Assembly: GCA_027422505.1 (NCBI GenBank)
Contig: JAPQWV010000005.1
Location: 8,623,501-8,687,500 of the forward strand
DNA from: Craterostigma plantagineum
Lineage: Eukaryota; Streptophyta; Magnoliopsida; Lamiales; Linderniaceae
DNA length: 64,000 bases
Reading direction: 5' to 3'
Under the pieces are notes generated by a model. The model saw only the letters and a program-made list of their open reading frames with translations, made no database searches and was not told where the DNA came from. This document shows positions 1 through 10,504 of the stretch, in pieces. A program made the position numbers and the translations under genes. How positions within the stretch are numbered: position 1 is the first letter of the stretch; each line of letters starts with the position of its first letter.

Positions 1-693
1 TAATTGGTTTATATCGCACAATTTACAGTTCAATTTGGTAATAACACTTCACTTTTACTAAATTCCACTAAGTTGTACTTTGGTAAAGAAAACTTAGCTA
101 TATATACCACTTTATAACGATGCTCGATAACACGTGTAAATTTAGGTCCGTACGGAAAAAATTTGATTCCGGAAAAAATACGGATAAAAAATTCTTTTGG
201 ATGGGAATAGGTCCTTATCCCCAACATAAACATTATTTGGGTCATTCTCCCTATTTAAAATATATTTAGGGCCTGATTCTACTGAAACTCTAGGGCCTCA
301 ACACTAATAAGCCAAAAAAAAAGAACCTTCAATTATTAAAGAGGAGCCCATAAGCGACCTATCAAGCAGAGGAGAAAATGTGCTGCCGACTATTTCAACA
401 TCAACGCTAGAGTAAGATATCCATTGGAATCGATATGTAATAACAAAATCATAACCCAAATACATTCAAACTTTATTACACGTTCCAAGCCCCCTAATAC
501 TGCTACTAATAAGTGCATGATACTAATAAAAACACAGCACACATCGCTCATAAAAACTAATAAAAAGGGAGGAAAGCAACAACAAACAGCAATTTGCATC
601 ACAGCACACAAATAAGAACAACACATAAGTTAGCAGCCCATAAAAACACACATACTTCACAAACCACAGATAAATAGTTCTTTCTCACCTTTC
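1..693. other. AT-rich spacer, includes 3' flank of the HSP20-like gene
   Basis: I see no convincing gene here. Short open frames on both strands have no recognisable motif and no codon bias. The last few hundred bases are probably the 3' UTR of the minus-strand gene that ends at 694. Confidence 0.5.
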
Positions 694-2214
694 TCAGGTC
701 AGCATAAGTTCGCAGCCACTGTGGTGGGGTCGAACGCATACGCGAACCTCATGCTCTTCTTGCCCTTCACGCAGTTTCGGCACCATTATCTCAAGAACTG
801 ATCCCTGCCCATCGTAGCACGCTTCTATGTTAGCATCTTCAGGGATACGAGTCGCAAGCTGTATCTCCCTAACGAATTCGCCAGGTGGGCAGTGCTCAGA
901 AGATGGATCGGTGAGCTTGAAAGTCCTATCGTGCCTCTTGATGAACGGAGTGCCCGACGTGCTAATGCCCGACACCTTTATGATCCCATGAGAGGGCGTA
1001 TTTTTCCAAGAAACTTTCACCCTTTGTAGGTCGACGAAGGGTAGGCTGATCAAGATGAGATAGCCTTGTTCATCTTCGTATATTGTCCTAGCAGCTGTAA
1101 CTGGGCCGTACACATTCTTTAGGACACCATTAAATTCTTGAAGCCAATGCGGATGCTCGTTGAGGTTGTGGGCTTCCATGGAAGGAACTCGGTCTTGCAA
1201 GAAGCAGTCTTCTTCGCTTCCATGAGACATGGAATCTTTCTTTCTCTTGTTGCTCACTGGCGATAAATCGGGCGTTTCACCGTTTGTGTGGGCATTAGTG
1301 GGTTGAGTTGATAGGTTAAGAACTGACCCGTTAAGCATCTTCTTCGAGTGGTGAGCGTGAGACTGTGAACCATTGTTCTTCAGAGTAGGTGGAATCGCCC
1401 TTTCGAGCTCAAAATCAGTGTTGGGTAGGTTTCTCCAAGAACTGTAATCACTTGCGTCGGGCGGGATTGTGAAGTGTAAATCCCGCCCAGTGAGTTCTAT
1501 CCATCTTTTCTTATCATCTTCGGCGAGGCCCATGAGACTGGGGGAAGTTACGACCTCAATTCCATGAACGCATTGAGGATTTGAGAGCCCACGGTAGTGC
1601 TTACGCTGCATCCTATGAGATCGAACGAAGCCCTTATCGACGCTGAAAGGAAAGGGCCTTTCACCTTGTCGTGAATGTCCATTCATGTAGCTCCTTAGCT
1701 GCATTTTTCCCAAAGCGTTTTCTGGCCTCTCTTTGAAAACCCACATGTACATGTTCTCCATATCGTGCTGAACCATAAAGGTATCGAGTTGGAGATCAGA
1801 TTTCTCGAACCCAGAAACTCCATTGCTGTCGCAGATTATTCGACTCTTCGATTTCTCTTTCAGCACAGGCTTGAAGTAGAAGCTGAAGAACAACCAAGCT
1901 CCCCATATGCTATCGACCCTTTTCGCGCACTTTCTCCCGACTACCTTTGGGACGTTGAATGTCTCTGTTTCGTATATTTGAGTGCCTAACCCAACTTCAA
2001 GAATATCACAGTGCTCATTGTTCCAAGGCTGAGGAGGAGGGCTTTGCTCGACGGAGAGTGGTAAGTTGATATCAGGTGGAAGTGTTAGAATAACATGGCG
2101 ATTTATTTCGTGATCTATCTCTTCGTGGGAAGACGAGGCACTAGAATCCATGGATAATATGGTGGATGGGTGATGATTCTCCATTGAAAAAGCAGTGAGA
2201 AGGGTACCTCCCAT
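694..2214 (-). CDS. HSP20-like (alpha-crystallin domain) protein, IDM2/IDM3-like group
   Basis: One uninterrupted coding exon encodes 506 residues. Residues about 372-490 form an alpha-crystallin-type beta sandwich: the segment around TIYEDEQGYLILISLPF is followed by VKVSW, the FIKRHDRTFKL stretch and a C-terminal LEIMVPKL strand. The long N-terminal part (1-350) is polar, with an acidic/serine-rich start and a basic patch (NKRKK), so the protein may act in the nucleus. Plants have large HSP20-like proteins of this build; the Arabidopsis relatives IDM2/IDM3 work with the DNA-demethylation machinery, but that role is inferred here only from overall resemblance. The first Met is used; an in-frame Met at residue 11 is an alternative. 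The 5' UTR probably contains an intron: on the minus strand a donor-like AAAAG/GTACTC lies near 2747. No frameshift is seen. Confidence 0.85.
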   Translation of the reverse strand: MGGTLLTAFSMENHHPSTILSMDSSASSSHEEIDHEINRHVILTLPPDINLPLSVEQSPPPQPWNNEHCDILEVGLGTQIYETETFNVPKVVGRKCAKRVDSIWGAWLFFSFYFKPVLKEKSKSRIICDSNGVSGFEKSDLQLDTFMVQHDMENMYMWVFKERPENALGKMQLRSYMNGHSRQGERPFPFSVDKGFVRSHRMQRKHYRGLSNPQCVHGIEVVTSPSLMGLAEDDKKRWIELTGRDLHFTIPPDASDYSSWRNLPNTDFELERAIPPTLKNNGSQSHAHHSKKMLNGSVLNLSTQPTNAHTNGETPDLSPVSNKRKKDSMSHGSEEDCFLQDRVPSMEAHNLNEHPHWLQEFNGVLKNVYGPVTAARTIYEDEQGYLILISLPFVDLQRVKVSWKNTPSHGIIKVSGISTSGTPFIKRHDRTFKLTDPSSEHCPPGEFVREIQLATRIPEDANIEACYDGQGSVLEIMVPKLREGQEEHEVRVCVRPHHSGCELMLT

Positions 2215-3249
2215 CTCAAACGAAATCGTCCTTGTTGTTGTTAGTAAGGATATCCGATGAGCTGATTAATTTAACACCGAAAACCAACTTCGACGAAAGA
2301 TCGATCGTTATAAACACATCCATGTCATTAGTCCCAGCCACACACATCGACCTCCATCAGATCTCTAAGCTTAATCATTTCAACGGCACTTCCCCAGAAA
2401 TTTAACAGTACAACTACTCAAGCTAAGTCAATAAGATCTTTACCCTAAAACAAACAGCTAAATGAAATCAACCTCCATTCCCAATCGAAAAATCCTCATA
2501 CCCTGACTGACAGCCACCCAAGCATATCCATCAAATCAAGACCCAAACAATCCCTAAAAACAAAAGCGAACACTAGGGAATAGGTAAATTAGACGCCTTT
2601 TACTTTTTCGGTCGCCTTCCTTCCCAACTATCAACCAATATAGGTGCGAAGCTTCGAAGATAATCCAACAGTGAGCTAAAAATTACCAATCTATGAATCC
2701 GAGGCCCAAGAAAAGAACCAAATCAGATGGGATCTTTGAAGAGTACCTTTTAGGATAAGCTTCAATAACCAAGAATCCAGATAAACTTGAGCACTCAGCG
2801 CTGGCCCTCATCTTCATCTTTAATCTGTGCACAACAAAGATTCAGCTATTTCCGACCCTTTTTCACAGACGCGGTAATCGTCTCTCATGCTCCTCTAACC
2901 CTAGAACAATTTTATCAGCAAATACATGGAATCAATTGTGTTATTATACTTTTTATTTTTCTTTTCTTTTCTTTTTCTCTCACTTTAGAAAAATAAAGAA
3001 GGAAATAGAAGAGATATGATTCGGCGAAATGAGATTGATTTATAGAAGTTTGGTAGAGAGAGACAGATACACTTTTCATATAATAATGATAATCATAATA
3101 ATAAAAACATATAATATTTATTTTGTGGGCTTGAAGAGGTAAAAGCCTTCACCGGGTATATTGGGCCACATAAAGAGGTGAGCTGTCTTTGTTTTGTGTG
3201 TACTTTTGTCAACTTCTCAGTGGTTTCCTATATTTTTTTTGTAATTTAT
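2215..3249. other. 5' UTR, probable leader intron and promoter of the HSP20-like gene
   Basis: This is the upstream side of the minus-strand HSP20-like gene. A donor-like site near 2747 and pyrimidine-rich acceptor-like sites between 2220 and 2460 suggest a leader intron. No other gene is visible; the short forward open frame at 2787-2996 is low complexity toward its end. Confidence 0.4.
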
Positions 3250-3493
3250 ATGTGAATGCGAATTTTTTTTTTTTTTTTGGTCCCGGGTATCCCCACACAG
3301 CCTCTGGAACTAATCCCGAGGTCAGATGGATACATCCTAAAACCACCCAACAACGATAGTCATGGACCTTAGGCCCATGGGGACTTCTCAAAGGAAATGT
3401 GAGAGGTGGGATTCGATCCCTTGACCTCCTAGCCGCATGACCTTTGAGGCCTCCCCTCAATCACTAGGTCAAGGGGTCATTGGCATGTGAATG
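3250..3493 (-). mobile_element. tRNA-derived SINE with target-site duplication
   Basis: Read on the minus strand, the element starts near 3484 and ends in a 16-base A tail (T run at 3263-3278). A box-A-like stretch (GACCTAGTGATTGAGG) is followed about 40 bases later by a box-B-like stretch (GATCGAATCCC), the internal RNA polymerase III promoter of tRNA-derived SINEs. The flanks carry a perfect 9-bp duplication, ATGTGAATG, at 3250-3258 and 3485-3493. Body length, tail and duplication together are diagnostic of retroposition. Confidence 0.85.
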
Positions 3494-3520
3494 GTACTTA
3501 TTATTACCGTAATTCAATGT

Positions 3521-4171
3521 ACAGTAAAACCTTCATAAATTAATAAACTCTCTAAAATAATTAAATCTTCCGGTTCGGGCCTTTGTAAAAAATCGTCAAT
3601 TCGATAAGATAATAATATAATAATTTTTTTGAAAATCCCTTTATAAATATTAGGTCCCATCAAAACTCTAAATTAATAATTACAAAAAATTACAATTATA
3701 AATTAGGGAAATTTGCTAAAATAAGAATCTAACTACATTTTCTAGATTTCATCCCTAATTTTCTAATTGCAGTCAATAGTTCCGATGCCAAGTTCTTGCT
3801 GCAACAAAAAAATTGTGAAGGGTTGTCGCCATTTTGTGTCGATATCCACACCCTTCTGAAAGTGCTGAACGATATCCATTTTGTGAAGGGCTGAACGATA
3901 TTCCAATGATATCCTGAGAGCATTTGATATTATATCGACTAATTTTCAAACGATATTTTTCATTAATTCACACTTATAAATCGTTTTGAGTACATGGATA
4001 TAATTATAATGAAACATATTTGAATTCATTTATCGTCAATACATTCTAAATTTATTGAATTTAAAGTGTCTCTCTTTTAATTAATAAAATATTAATTTGT
4101 CGATATATTAATATCTCTCTAAATTAATAAAATTCCATGGTCCTATGTTATTAATTTATCGATGTTTTACT
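3521..4171. mobile_element. AT-rich MITE-like element with inverted ends
   Basis: The left end (ACAGTAAAACCTTCATAAAT) is matched in inverted orientation by the right end (GTTTTAC at 4164-4170, preceded by ATTAATTTATCGAT). Both ends continue into AATTAATAA tracts. This type of end is common in AT-rich plant non-autonomous DNA elements. No coding capacity is seen and the target duplication is not clear, so the superfamily is undetermined. Confidence 0.5.
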
Positions 4172-5823
4172 TCCATGTTTTTTTCATCATTTCTATGTGA
4201 TATGTAATAAATGCTTTCAGTTATCATAAGGGGTGGGGCTTTCTGAAAGATGGTCAATGACGTGTTTAAATTGAAAGACTTTGTGTCCACTTATCCCACT
4301 TATGTTGGACAAGTGGAGAGTTCAAATTTAATTTTCTATCTATCCTAAATATTTCTCTTGTTTTCGCATAATTAATAATATTTCTATTGGTTCATATTTT
4401 CTATAATTTTTCAGGATAAATATTTGAAAAGGATCTCATTTTGATCGTCATGGATGACGTAATTATTTTGTCTCTGCACGCACGTGAAAGTCCCAATAAA
4501 CAGACATCGTACGATGAAAGATGAGCCCATGGCATCTCATCCGTCGTTTTTTTTTATGTTCTTCTTGAGAGGTTCTTTTGTCTACCATTTATTATTAATT
4601 TTAACCAAGCCTAAATTAAAAAATAAAACGAGGCGTACATATATACATATGTGATGATATTTTCCCTACCTTGGCATGCTTTTTGCCTTGCCTTGCGTTC
4701 AATCAATCAAAATAGTTAAATTGGGACAAATACCAAATTATTCGGTCACACCTCATCGAATTATTCTACTTATTTAGTTTAGCGATGGGCTTTTTCGTTG
4801 AAAGCACTAGTTGGAGAATTATTATTAGTCTTGTTCCAAAAACGATAGTGAAATTCAAGGTTTGATTTAATAACACCTTCCATCAGGAAAAAGGGGCTTT
4901 TCTAAATCATTTATTTATTTATTTAATGAGCCACTACATTTATTTCCTAACGCTTTCCTAGGAGCTTTCCTAGGATGTAGTTACATGGGAAGGAGATTTT
5001 GTGAGAAATCAAGAAATTGTTTTTTAGTAATAGCTTTCGGTGAAAGTAATAAAAAAGGGAAATGGTAGTGCTATCTTAGCGTAATAACTTACTCGGGGAA
5101 GTCATTTTTCATGCTTCAAATATTTGATTAGTTTATTTAATTTCCTTTTTTCAATTATTTTTCATCGAACCATCTATTCTGTTTTATTAAGCGTGAGGGG
5201 TGAGTATAAACTACCATTTTATCTGTCAACGCCACAAAACAATTATTAATTAAATTTAAAAAATTACCCCTAATTATTTTTAGCCAATCACTATTTTTAG
5301 TTAATTCTTATACCTTTATATATATAATTATTTTAATATTATATATTTATATATTATAGATGTATCTCAATGTGCAAGAGTACTATTTGTGTTTTTATAT
5401 GTTTGCGTTCGAATCGGGCTCGGATTAACCGAATCTTGGGCCCACGGTGACTTCCTACCTTTTTCAGGGCAGCTTTCTGATAAATGTTAAAACGGGTTGA
5501 TTGTCAAGTATCACAAATTTGAGGAACAAGATTATAATAACTCAGGATGTTAAATCCTTAAAATTAACCTTTTTCATATTATCTTCTATAACTTTTTTTT
5601 TATATATTTTTCAAGTAAATAACATTTGACCAATTTATTTTTTGTAATAGCATCAATTTTTCTATTTTAAAAATTAATTTTTTTTTGTCAATCGTTGGAG
5701 AACTTAACTAAAAATATTTCGAGCAAGAGACCCAAATTATGTGGTCCTCGGTGAAAAATAAGAGAAAGGGAACCCAATAAAACAATTGAACTCGAAATAT
5801 GGAGTCCCCAGAAAAATAAGAGC
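4172..5823. other. AT-rich intergenic DNA
   Basis: No gene, RNA or repeat boundary could be supported. It contains homopolymer A/T tracts. A GTTCGAATC box-B-like string near 5406 lacks a convincing partner box. Confidence 0.5.
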
Positions 5824-5828
5824 AAAAG

Positions 5829-6062
5829 TGTTAGTTTTTCTTAGTAGTGCACATAGAGATAAAAAGAGAAGACTTGTATTTCATATCTTATTCTATTACA
5901 ATTGAGGATGGCCTCATTATATACCTGATGTTTTCTAAACTAGCCGTTGAGACACAATCATTTTAATTTAGCTAATCATATCTTTTCCTTAATTGTATAA
6001 TCTTTGACTTGGTTTCTAATTTTGTGCATTGATCGGTGGAGTCTTTCCTTCAATCTTCAACA
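5829..6062 (-). repeat. 3' LTR of copia element 1
   Basis: It pairs with the copy at 9895-10127 with only scattered substitutions and small indels. On the minus strand it is the downstream LTR, because the polypurine tract lies on its internal side. Confidence 0.9.
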
Positions 6063-6073
6063 CTCCCCCTCAA
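6063..6073 (-). promoter_or_regulatory. Polypurine tract of copia element 1
   Basis: On the minus strand this reads TTGAGGGGGAG, directly next to the 3' LTR. This is the classic plus-strand priming site of plant copia elements. Confidence 0.85.
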
Positions 6074-9000
6074 GTTGGGTTCATATATATAGCCCAACTT
6101 GATTAAAAGCCTTTCAAATATTTGTCGATCAACCGCCTTTGTAAATATATCTGCTAGCTGAATTTGGCTTTTGACAAATGGTGTCTCGATTTCATTAGCT
6201 TGTACTTTTTCACGAACGAAATGTCAATCCACTTCAATGTGTTTTCTCCTCTCGTGGAACACCGGGTTGGATGCTATTTGTCTCGCCGCATTATTGTCGC
6301 AATACAATTGCATCGGTTCTTTGCATTCTGTCTTCATGTCTTGTAGTAGTTGTTTTACCCATATTAGCTCGCATGTTGTTAAAGCCATAGCGCGATATTC
6401 TGCTTCAGCACTTGATCTGGCTACGACTTTCTGTTTTTTGCTTTTCCATGTGACAAGATTCCCTCCAACAATTGTGCAATATCATGTCGTTGATCTTCTA
6501 TCATAGCTTCATGCCCAATCAGCATCGGAGTAGCCAACAATGTTGTTTGTCTTGTTTGGTCTCATCCAAATTCCACGTCTAGGTGTCCCATTTAGATACC
6601 TTAAATTCTGTCTATCGCTTCAAGATGACTGGACCTGGGAGCCTGCATAAAATGACCAACACAACTAACAACAAATGAAATGTCAGGTCGTGTAGCAGTC
6701 AGCTATATAAGTTTTCCTACTAATATTTGAAATCGACCGATGTCTTGCAGCGGTTCTCCATCTTCTTGATTCAATTATTTATGAGAGTCCATGGGAGTTC
6801 TAGAGGGTTTTACTCTCAACTTTCTAGTTTCCTTGAGTAAATCTAAAGTGTATTTTCTTTGGGAGAGAAATAAACCCTTTTCTGAATGGGCAATTTCTAT
6901 CCCTAAAAAGTATTTGAGGTGTTCTAAATCTTTAATTTCAAACTTTTGTTTCAAGTAGTTTTTTATGTTATTTATTTCTTCATTATTGTTTTCAGTTATA
7001 ATTATGTCATCCACATATATTACAATTATGGTAATAGTTTTATTATGATTTCTAACGAAAATCGATGTATCAGCAGAGCTTTTATCAAATCCTCGTGAAG
7101 TGCATGACTTAATTTGGTATACCAAGCTCATGGAAATTGTTTTAAACCGTACATTGACTTATTGAGTTTACACACTAACCTTTTGTTTGTTTTTTTCAAG
7201 TTTGTGGCCTGGAGTAGGTTCATATAGATTTCTTCTTCCAAATCTCCTTGTAAAAATGCATTTTAACATCCATTTGAGATAAACTCCAACAGGAGTTTAC
7301 AGCAAACGATAATAAGATTTCATGGTATTCATTTTTGCAACTAGAGCAAAGGTTTCCTCGTAATCTATGCCATAAGTCTGAGTGAAACCTTTTGCCACCA
7401 GTCGGCTTTATATCTTTCTATAGTTCCATTATTGTTACATTTTATTTTGTAAATCCATTTTACAACTGACGAGTTTTTTATCTGTTGGTAGTGGAACAAT
7501 ATTCCAAGTATGGTTTCTTTCAAGTGCGTCGACCTCTTCTTCCATGGCTTTACACCAAGTTGGTTGTTTAAGGGCTTCATTATAATTTGCAGGTTCAACT
7601 TCTCTCTCTATAGAGGTTAGAAAACCTTTGTGTTGAGACGATATCTTGCTATATGAAATATAATTTTGGATAGGATATGTTATATGATTTGTTACATAGT
7701 CATCGAATTTTGTTGGTCGTTTAGTTGGTCTAGTTGATCTTCTAATTATTTGATTTTTATTATTTTCTCCCTTTGAATAGGATTCGGTGTTTTCATTAAT
7801 TGTCATATGATTTGGGTCTTTGATTATGGCATTATATTTTTTATTGGTCTCTTGAAGGAAAGTTAACTGGGGAAGAGGTATATTATTTTGTTCTCTAGAT
7901 TGAAATTCGTTGATTCTTCTAAGTTAGGATAATATGATTCATCTTCGAGAAATGCTACATCCATTGAAATATATAATTTTTTTGTTTTGAGATCAGAACA
8001 CTTGTAACCTTTCTTTTGGGATGAATACCCTAACAAGACAGCTTTTATGGAGTTTGAGTCGAGTTTGTCAAGTCTTTTGATGTGTACATAGCAAACACAT
8101 CCGAAGACTCGCAAGTGCCCGAGTTGGGTTTCCTATTTAGGATTGGACTTTTATGATAACTATACTGGGTAATCTATTAATAAGGTATGTGGTTGTAAGT
8201 ACTGCATCGGACCAAAATACATTAGGAACATTATTTTGAAATAATAGTGATCTCGACACTTCAAGGAGATGGCGGTTTTTTCTTTCAGATACTCCATTTT
8301 GTTCAGGAGTATTGGTATACATGTTGTTTGATGTAAAATTCCATTTTGCTTAAAAAAACTCTACAAAGTTTCTAATTACATATTCAGTTCCATTATCGGA
8401 TCTAAAGATTTTAATTTTTCAATTATACTGATTTAGCACAAGATTTGAAAATTCTAAAAAACATGAAAAGACATCAGACTTATATTTTTAGTAAATAAAG
8501 CCACGTGATGCGAGGATAATCTTCGATACATGTGACGAAATATTTCAAATTATGATAATATTCAATTGGGGCTGGACCCCACACATCAGAATGTATTAAA
8601 TCAAATATTTTTTTTCAGATTTATTTGTAGAATAAAGCTAGTTTGTTTTCAAAATTTACAAATTTCGCAATTATGAGTATCGAAAGGAAAATCTAGAAAA
8701 ACTTTAGTAAGAATTCTATCTGAAGGATGACAAAATCGTTTATGTAAAATTTTACTTTGGTTAGAGGATGTTTTTGCGGTGTATAGGACATTAATGGGAA
8801 TGTCGTAGATATAATCCGTTTTCTAGTCTACCTTCCCCAATGATATTTCCTGTTGTTTTATTTTGAAATATGACAGCTTTATCGGTGAAGATTACGTTAC
8901 AATTAAGATCTTCAGTAACTCATTTAACGGATAATAGGTTTGATTTGTAATTTGGGCAAATAAAGAGTATTCGGTAGTTTTTTTGAAAAAACTTCTGAGG

Positions 9001-9829
9001 TACCTATACCTATTATTGGAATTTTATCTCCATTAGCTACAGTTACGAATTGAGATGCGTTTTGATAATTTATGTTCGATAAATTATTCCTATCACAAGT
9101 CATATGGTCAGTAGCTCCTGAATCTATGAACCAATAATTTTCCGAAATATTTCTATTTTCATTACCAGTAAAATTAAATTGGAATTTCATACCTGGATTG
9201 TGTTTACCTGTTATGCGCCCAAAATTTGAGATTTGGTTCATTGGATCGGCATTTGCTTTAGCCCACTTTGATATTAGCCCAACGGCATTAGTATCTCCAA
9301 TTCCTTTTGGTTCAGCCCATGTGCCATTTTTCCAGATTTCTCTCTGGAATGTTCGATCGTTCCTTTCAAAGAAGATGGCCCATCTTGCTCCTCACTTGAT
9401 CCCATCAAAACTTCTATGCGTTTATCCTCATTCAAGATCTCCACTGCCTCAGCCGTCCTCGTCCACCCTATCGGGTTTCTCTTGTGCACAGCACATCGTT
9501 GGGTCAGACTCGAACAGCTCGTCGCGGTGGAGATGGAGTTATTGAGGAATCTTGTGCACATGGATGTCACGGGTACCACGATGGATCTCGTATAAGGGCT
9601 TTTGGGGAGAACCAAACCCATCTGCAATCGAGGCAGCCGTACTCTATGTCTTGATGGCTTTTGGAGTCTGAGATTGTTGATAGAAGACAGTTTCGTTTGT
9701 TGTATTGTAGTGGGTTTTGGATTCTCGAGGAAATAGAGACGCGGGGTTTTTGTGGCTTTTTCTTCCAACCATGGTGTGATTTCTTACCGGGTATTTGGAA
9801 GCGTCTGTGTATGTGGTTTTGACAGCCAT
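6074..9829 (-). pseudogene. Copia gag-pol remnant (gag, protease, integrase, RT, RNase H)
   Basis: Reading down the minus strand from about 9829: a short gag-like start next to the primer-binding site; a protease/gag-pre-integrase piece with WFIDSGATDHMT (about 9130-9070); an integrase core with PEQNGVSERKNRHLLE (about 8310) and its continuation KKGYKC (near 8010); reverse transcriptase with IYVDDIIIT (near 7010); and RNase H with SSAEAEYRAMA (near 6400). The pieces fall in different frames with stops between them. The product would reverse-transcribe and integrate element RNA, but this copy is dead. Confidence 0.9.
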
Positions 9830-9882
9830 GGTCGAGATCTCGTCGAGACCTTTTCCTTTAGGTGCGTGTTTTAGAAACGCAT

Positions 9883-9894
9883 GGTCTCATACCA
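9883..9894 (-). promoter_or_regulatory. Primer-binding site of copia element 1
   Basis: The minus strand reads TGGTATGAGACC, a variant of the TGGTATCAGAGC motif complementary to plant initiator tRNA-Met. It abuts the LTR without a gap. Confidence 0.8.
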
Positions 9895-10127
9895 TGCTAG
9901 TTTTTTCGTAGTATACACATAGAGATAAAAATAGAACACTTGTATTTCATATCTTATTCAATTACAATTGAGGATGGCCTCATTATATAGCTGATATTTT
10001 CTAAATTAGCCGTTGAGACACAATCATTTTAATTTAGCTAATCATATCTTTTCCTTAATTGTATAATCTTTGACTTGGTTTCTAATTTTGAGCCTCATCG
10101 GTGGAGTCTTTCCGTCAATCTTCAACA
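9895..10127 (-). repeat. 5' LTR of copia element 1
   Basis: This is the partner of 5829-6062 and would carry the element promoter in the minus orientation. The outer end is followed by the AAAAG duplication. Confidence 0.9.
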
Positions 10128-10504
10128 AAAAGACCTAAACTAAAAAAATTGTATTAAATGTCCTCTTGAGTTTATACATCATGGGTGGGTTGGGTTTGGT
10201 TTGGTTCAGTTGAAATGAAGTAATAGGAATGAGCAAAGCAAATGCAAGATTTATTTACTAAATGACGCAGATGATGTTACAGAAAACAAAGATCAAACAC
10301 ACAAAATAAACACCTGAAAGAAAAGGGCATAGGAAGTTATAAAATGGTGCAAAGACAACTCAAACTCAAACATTAAGCCGAAGAAGAAAAATTCGAAAAA
10401 GGGAGAAAAACAATTAATCCATTTAGCCGCTTATGTGCTAATTCGTAATGATCTCATCATCGGCAAAATACTCAAACATTCGATCGTTCGATCAGCACCG
10501 TCGA

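Larger units (their letters stand above)
5824..10132 (-). mobile_element. Ty1/copia LTR retrotransposon, full structure, decayed coding region
   Basis: Two LTRs of about 233 bp (5829-6062 and 9895-10127) are closely similar along their length and bounded by TG...CA. A perfect 5-bp target duplication AAAAG flanks the element (5824-5828, 10128-10132). On the minus strand the primer-binding site abuts the 5' LTR and the polypurine tract abuts the 3' LTR. The order protease, integrase, reverse transcriptase, RNase H assigns it to Ty1/copia. At about 4.3 kb it is shorter than a usual copia element of about 5 kb; the gag part looks reduced. Many stops and shifts break the polyprotein, so it cannot move on its own. 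Confidence 0.93.

Noticed and set aside
5395..5470. Possible second SINE (GCGTTCGAATCGG box-B-like)
   Set aside because: No convincing box A at the right distance, no A tail and no target duplication.
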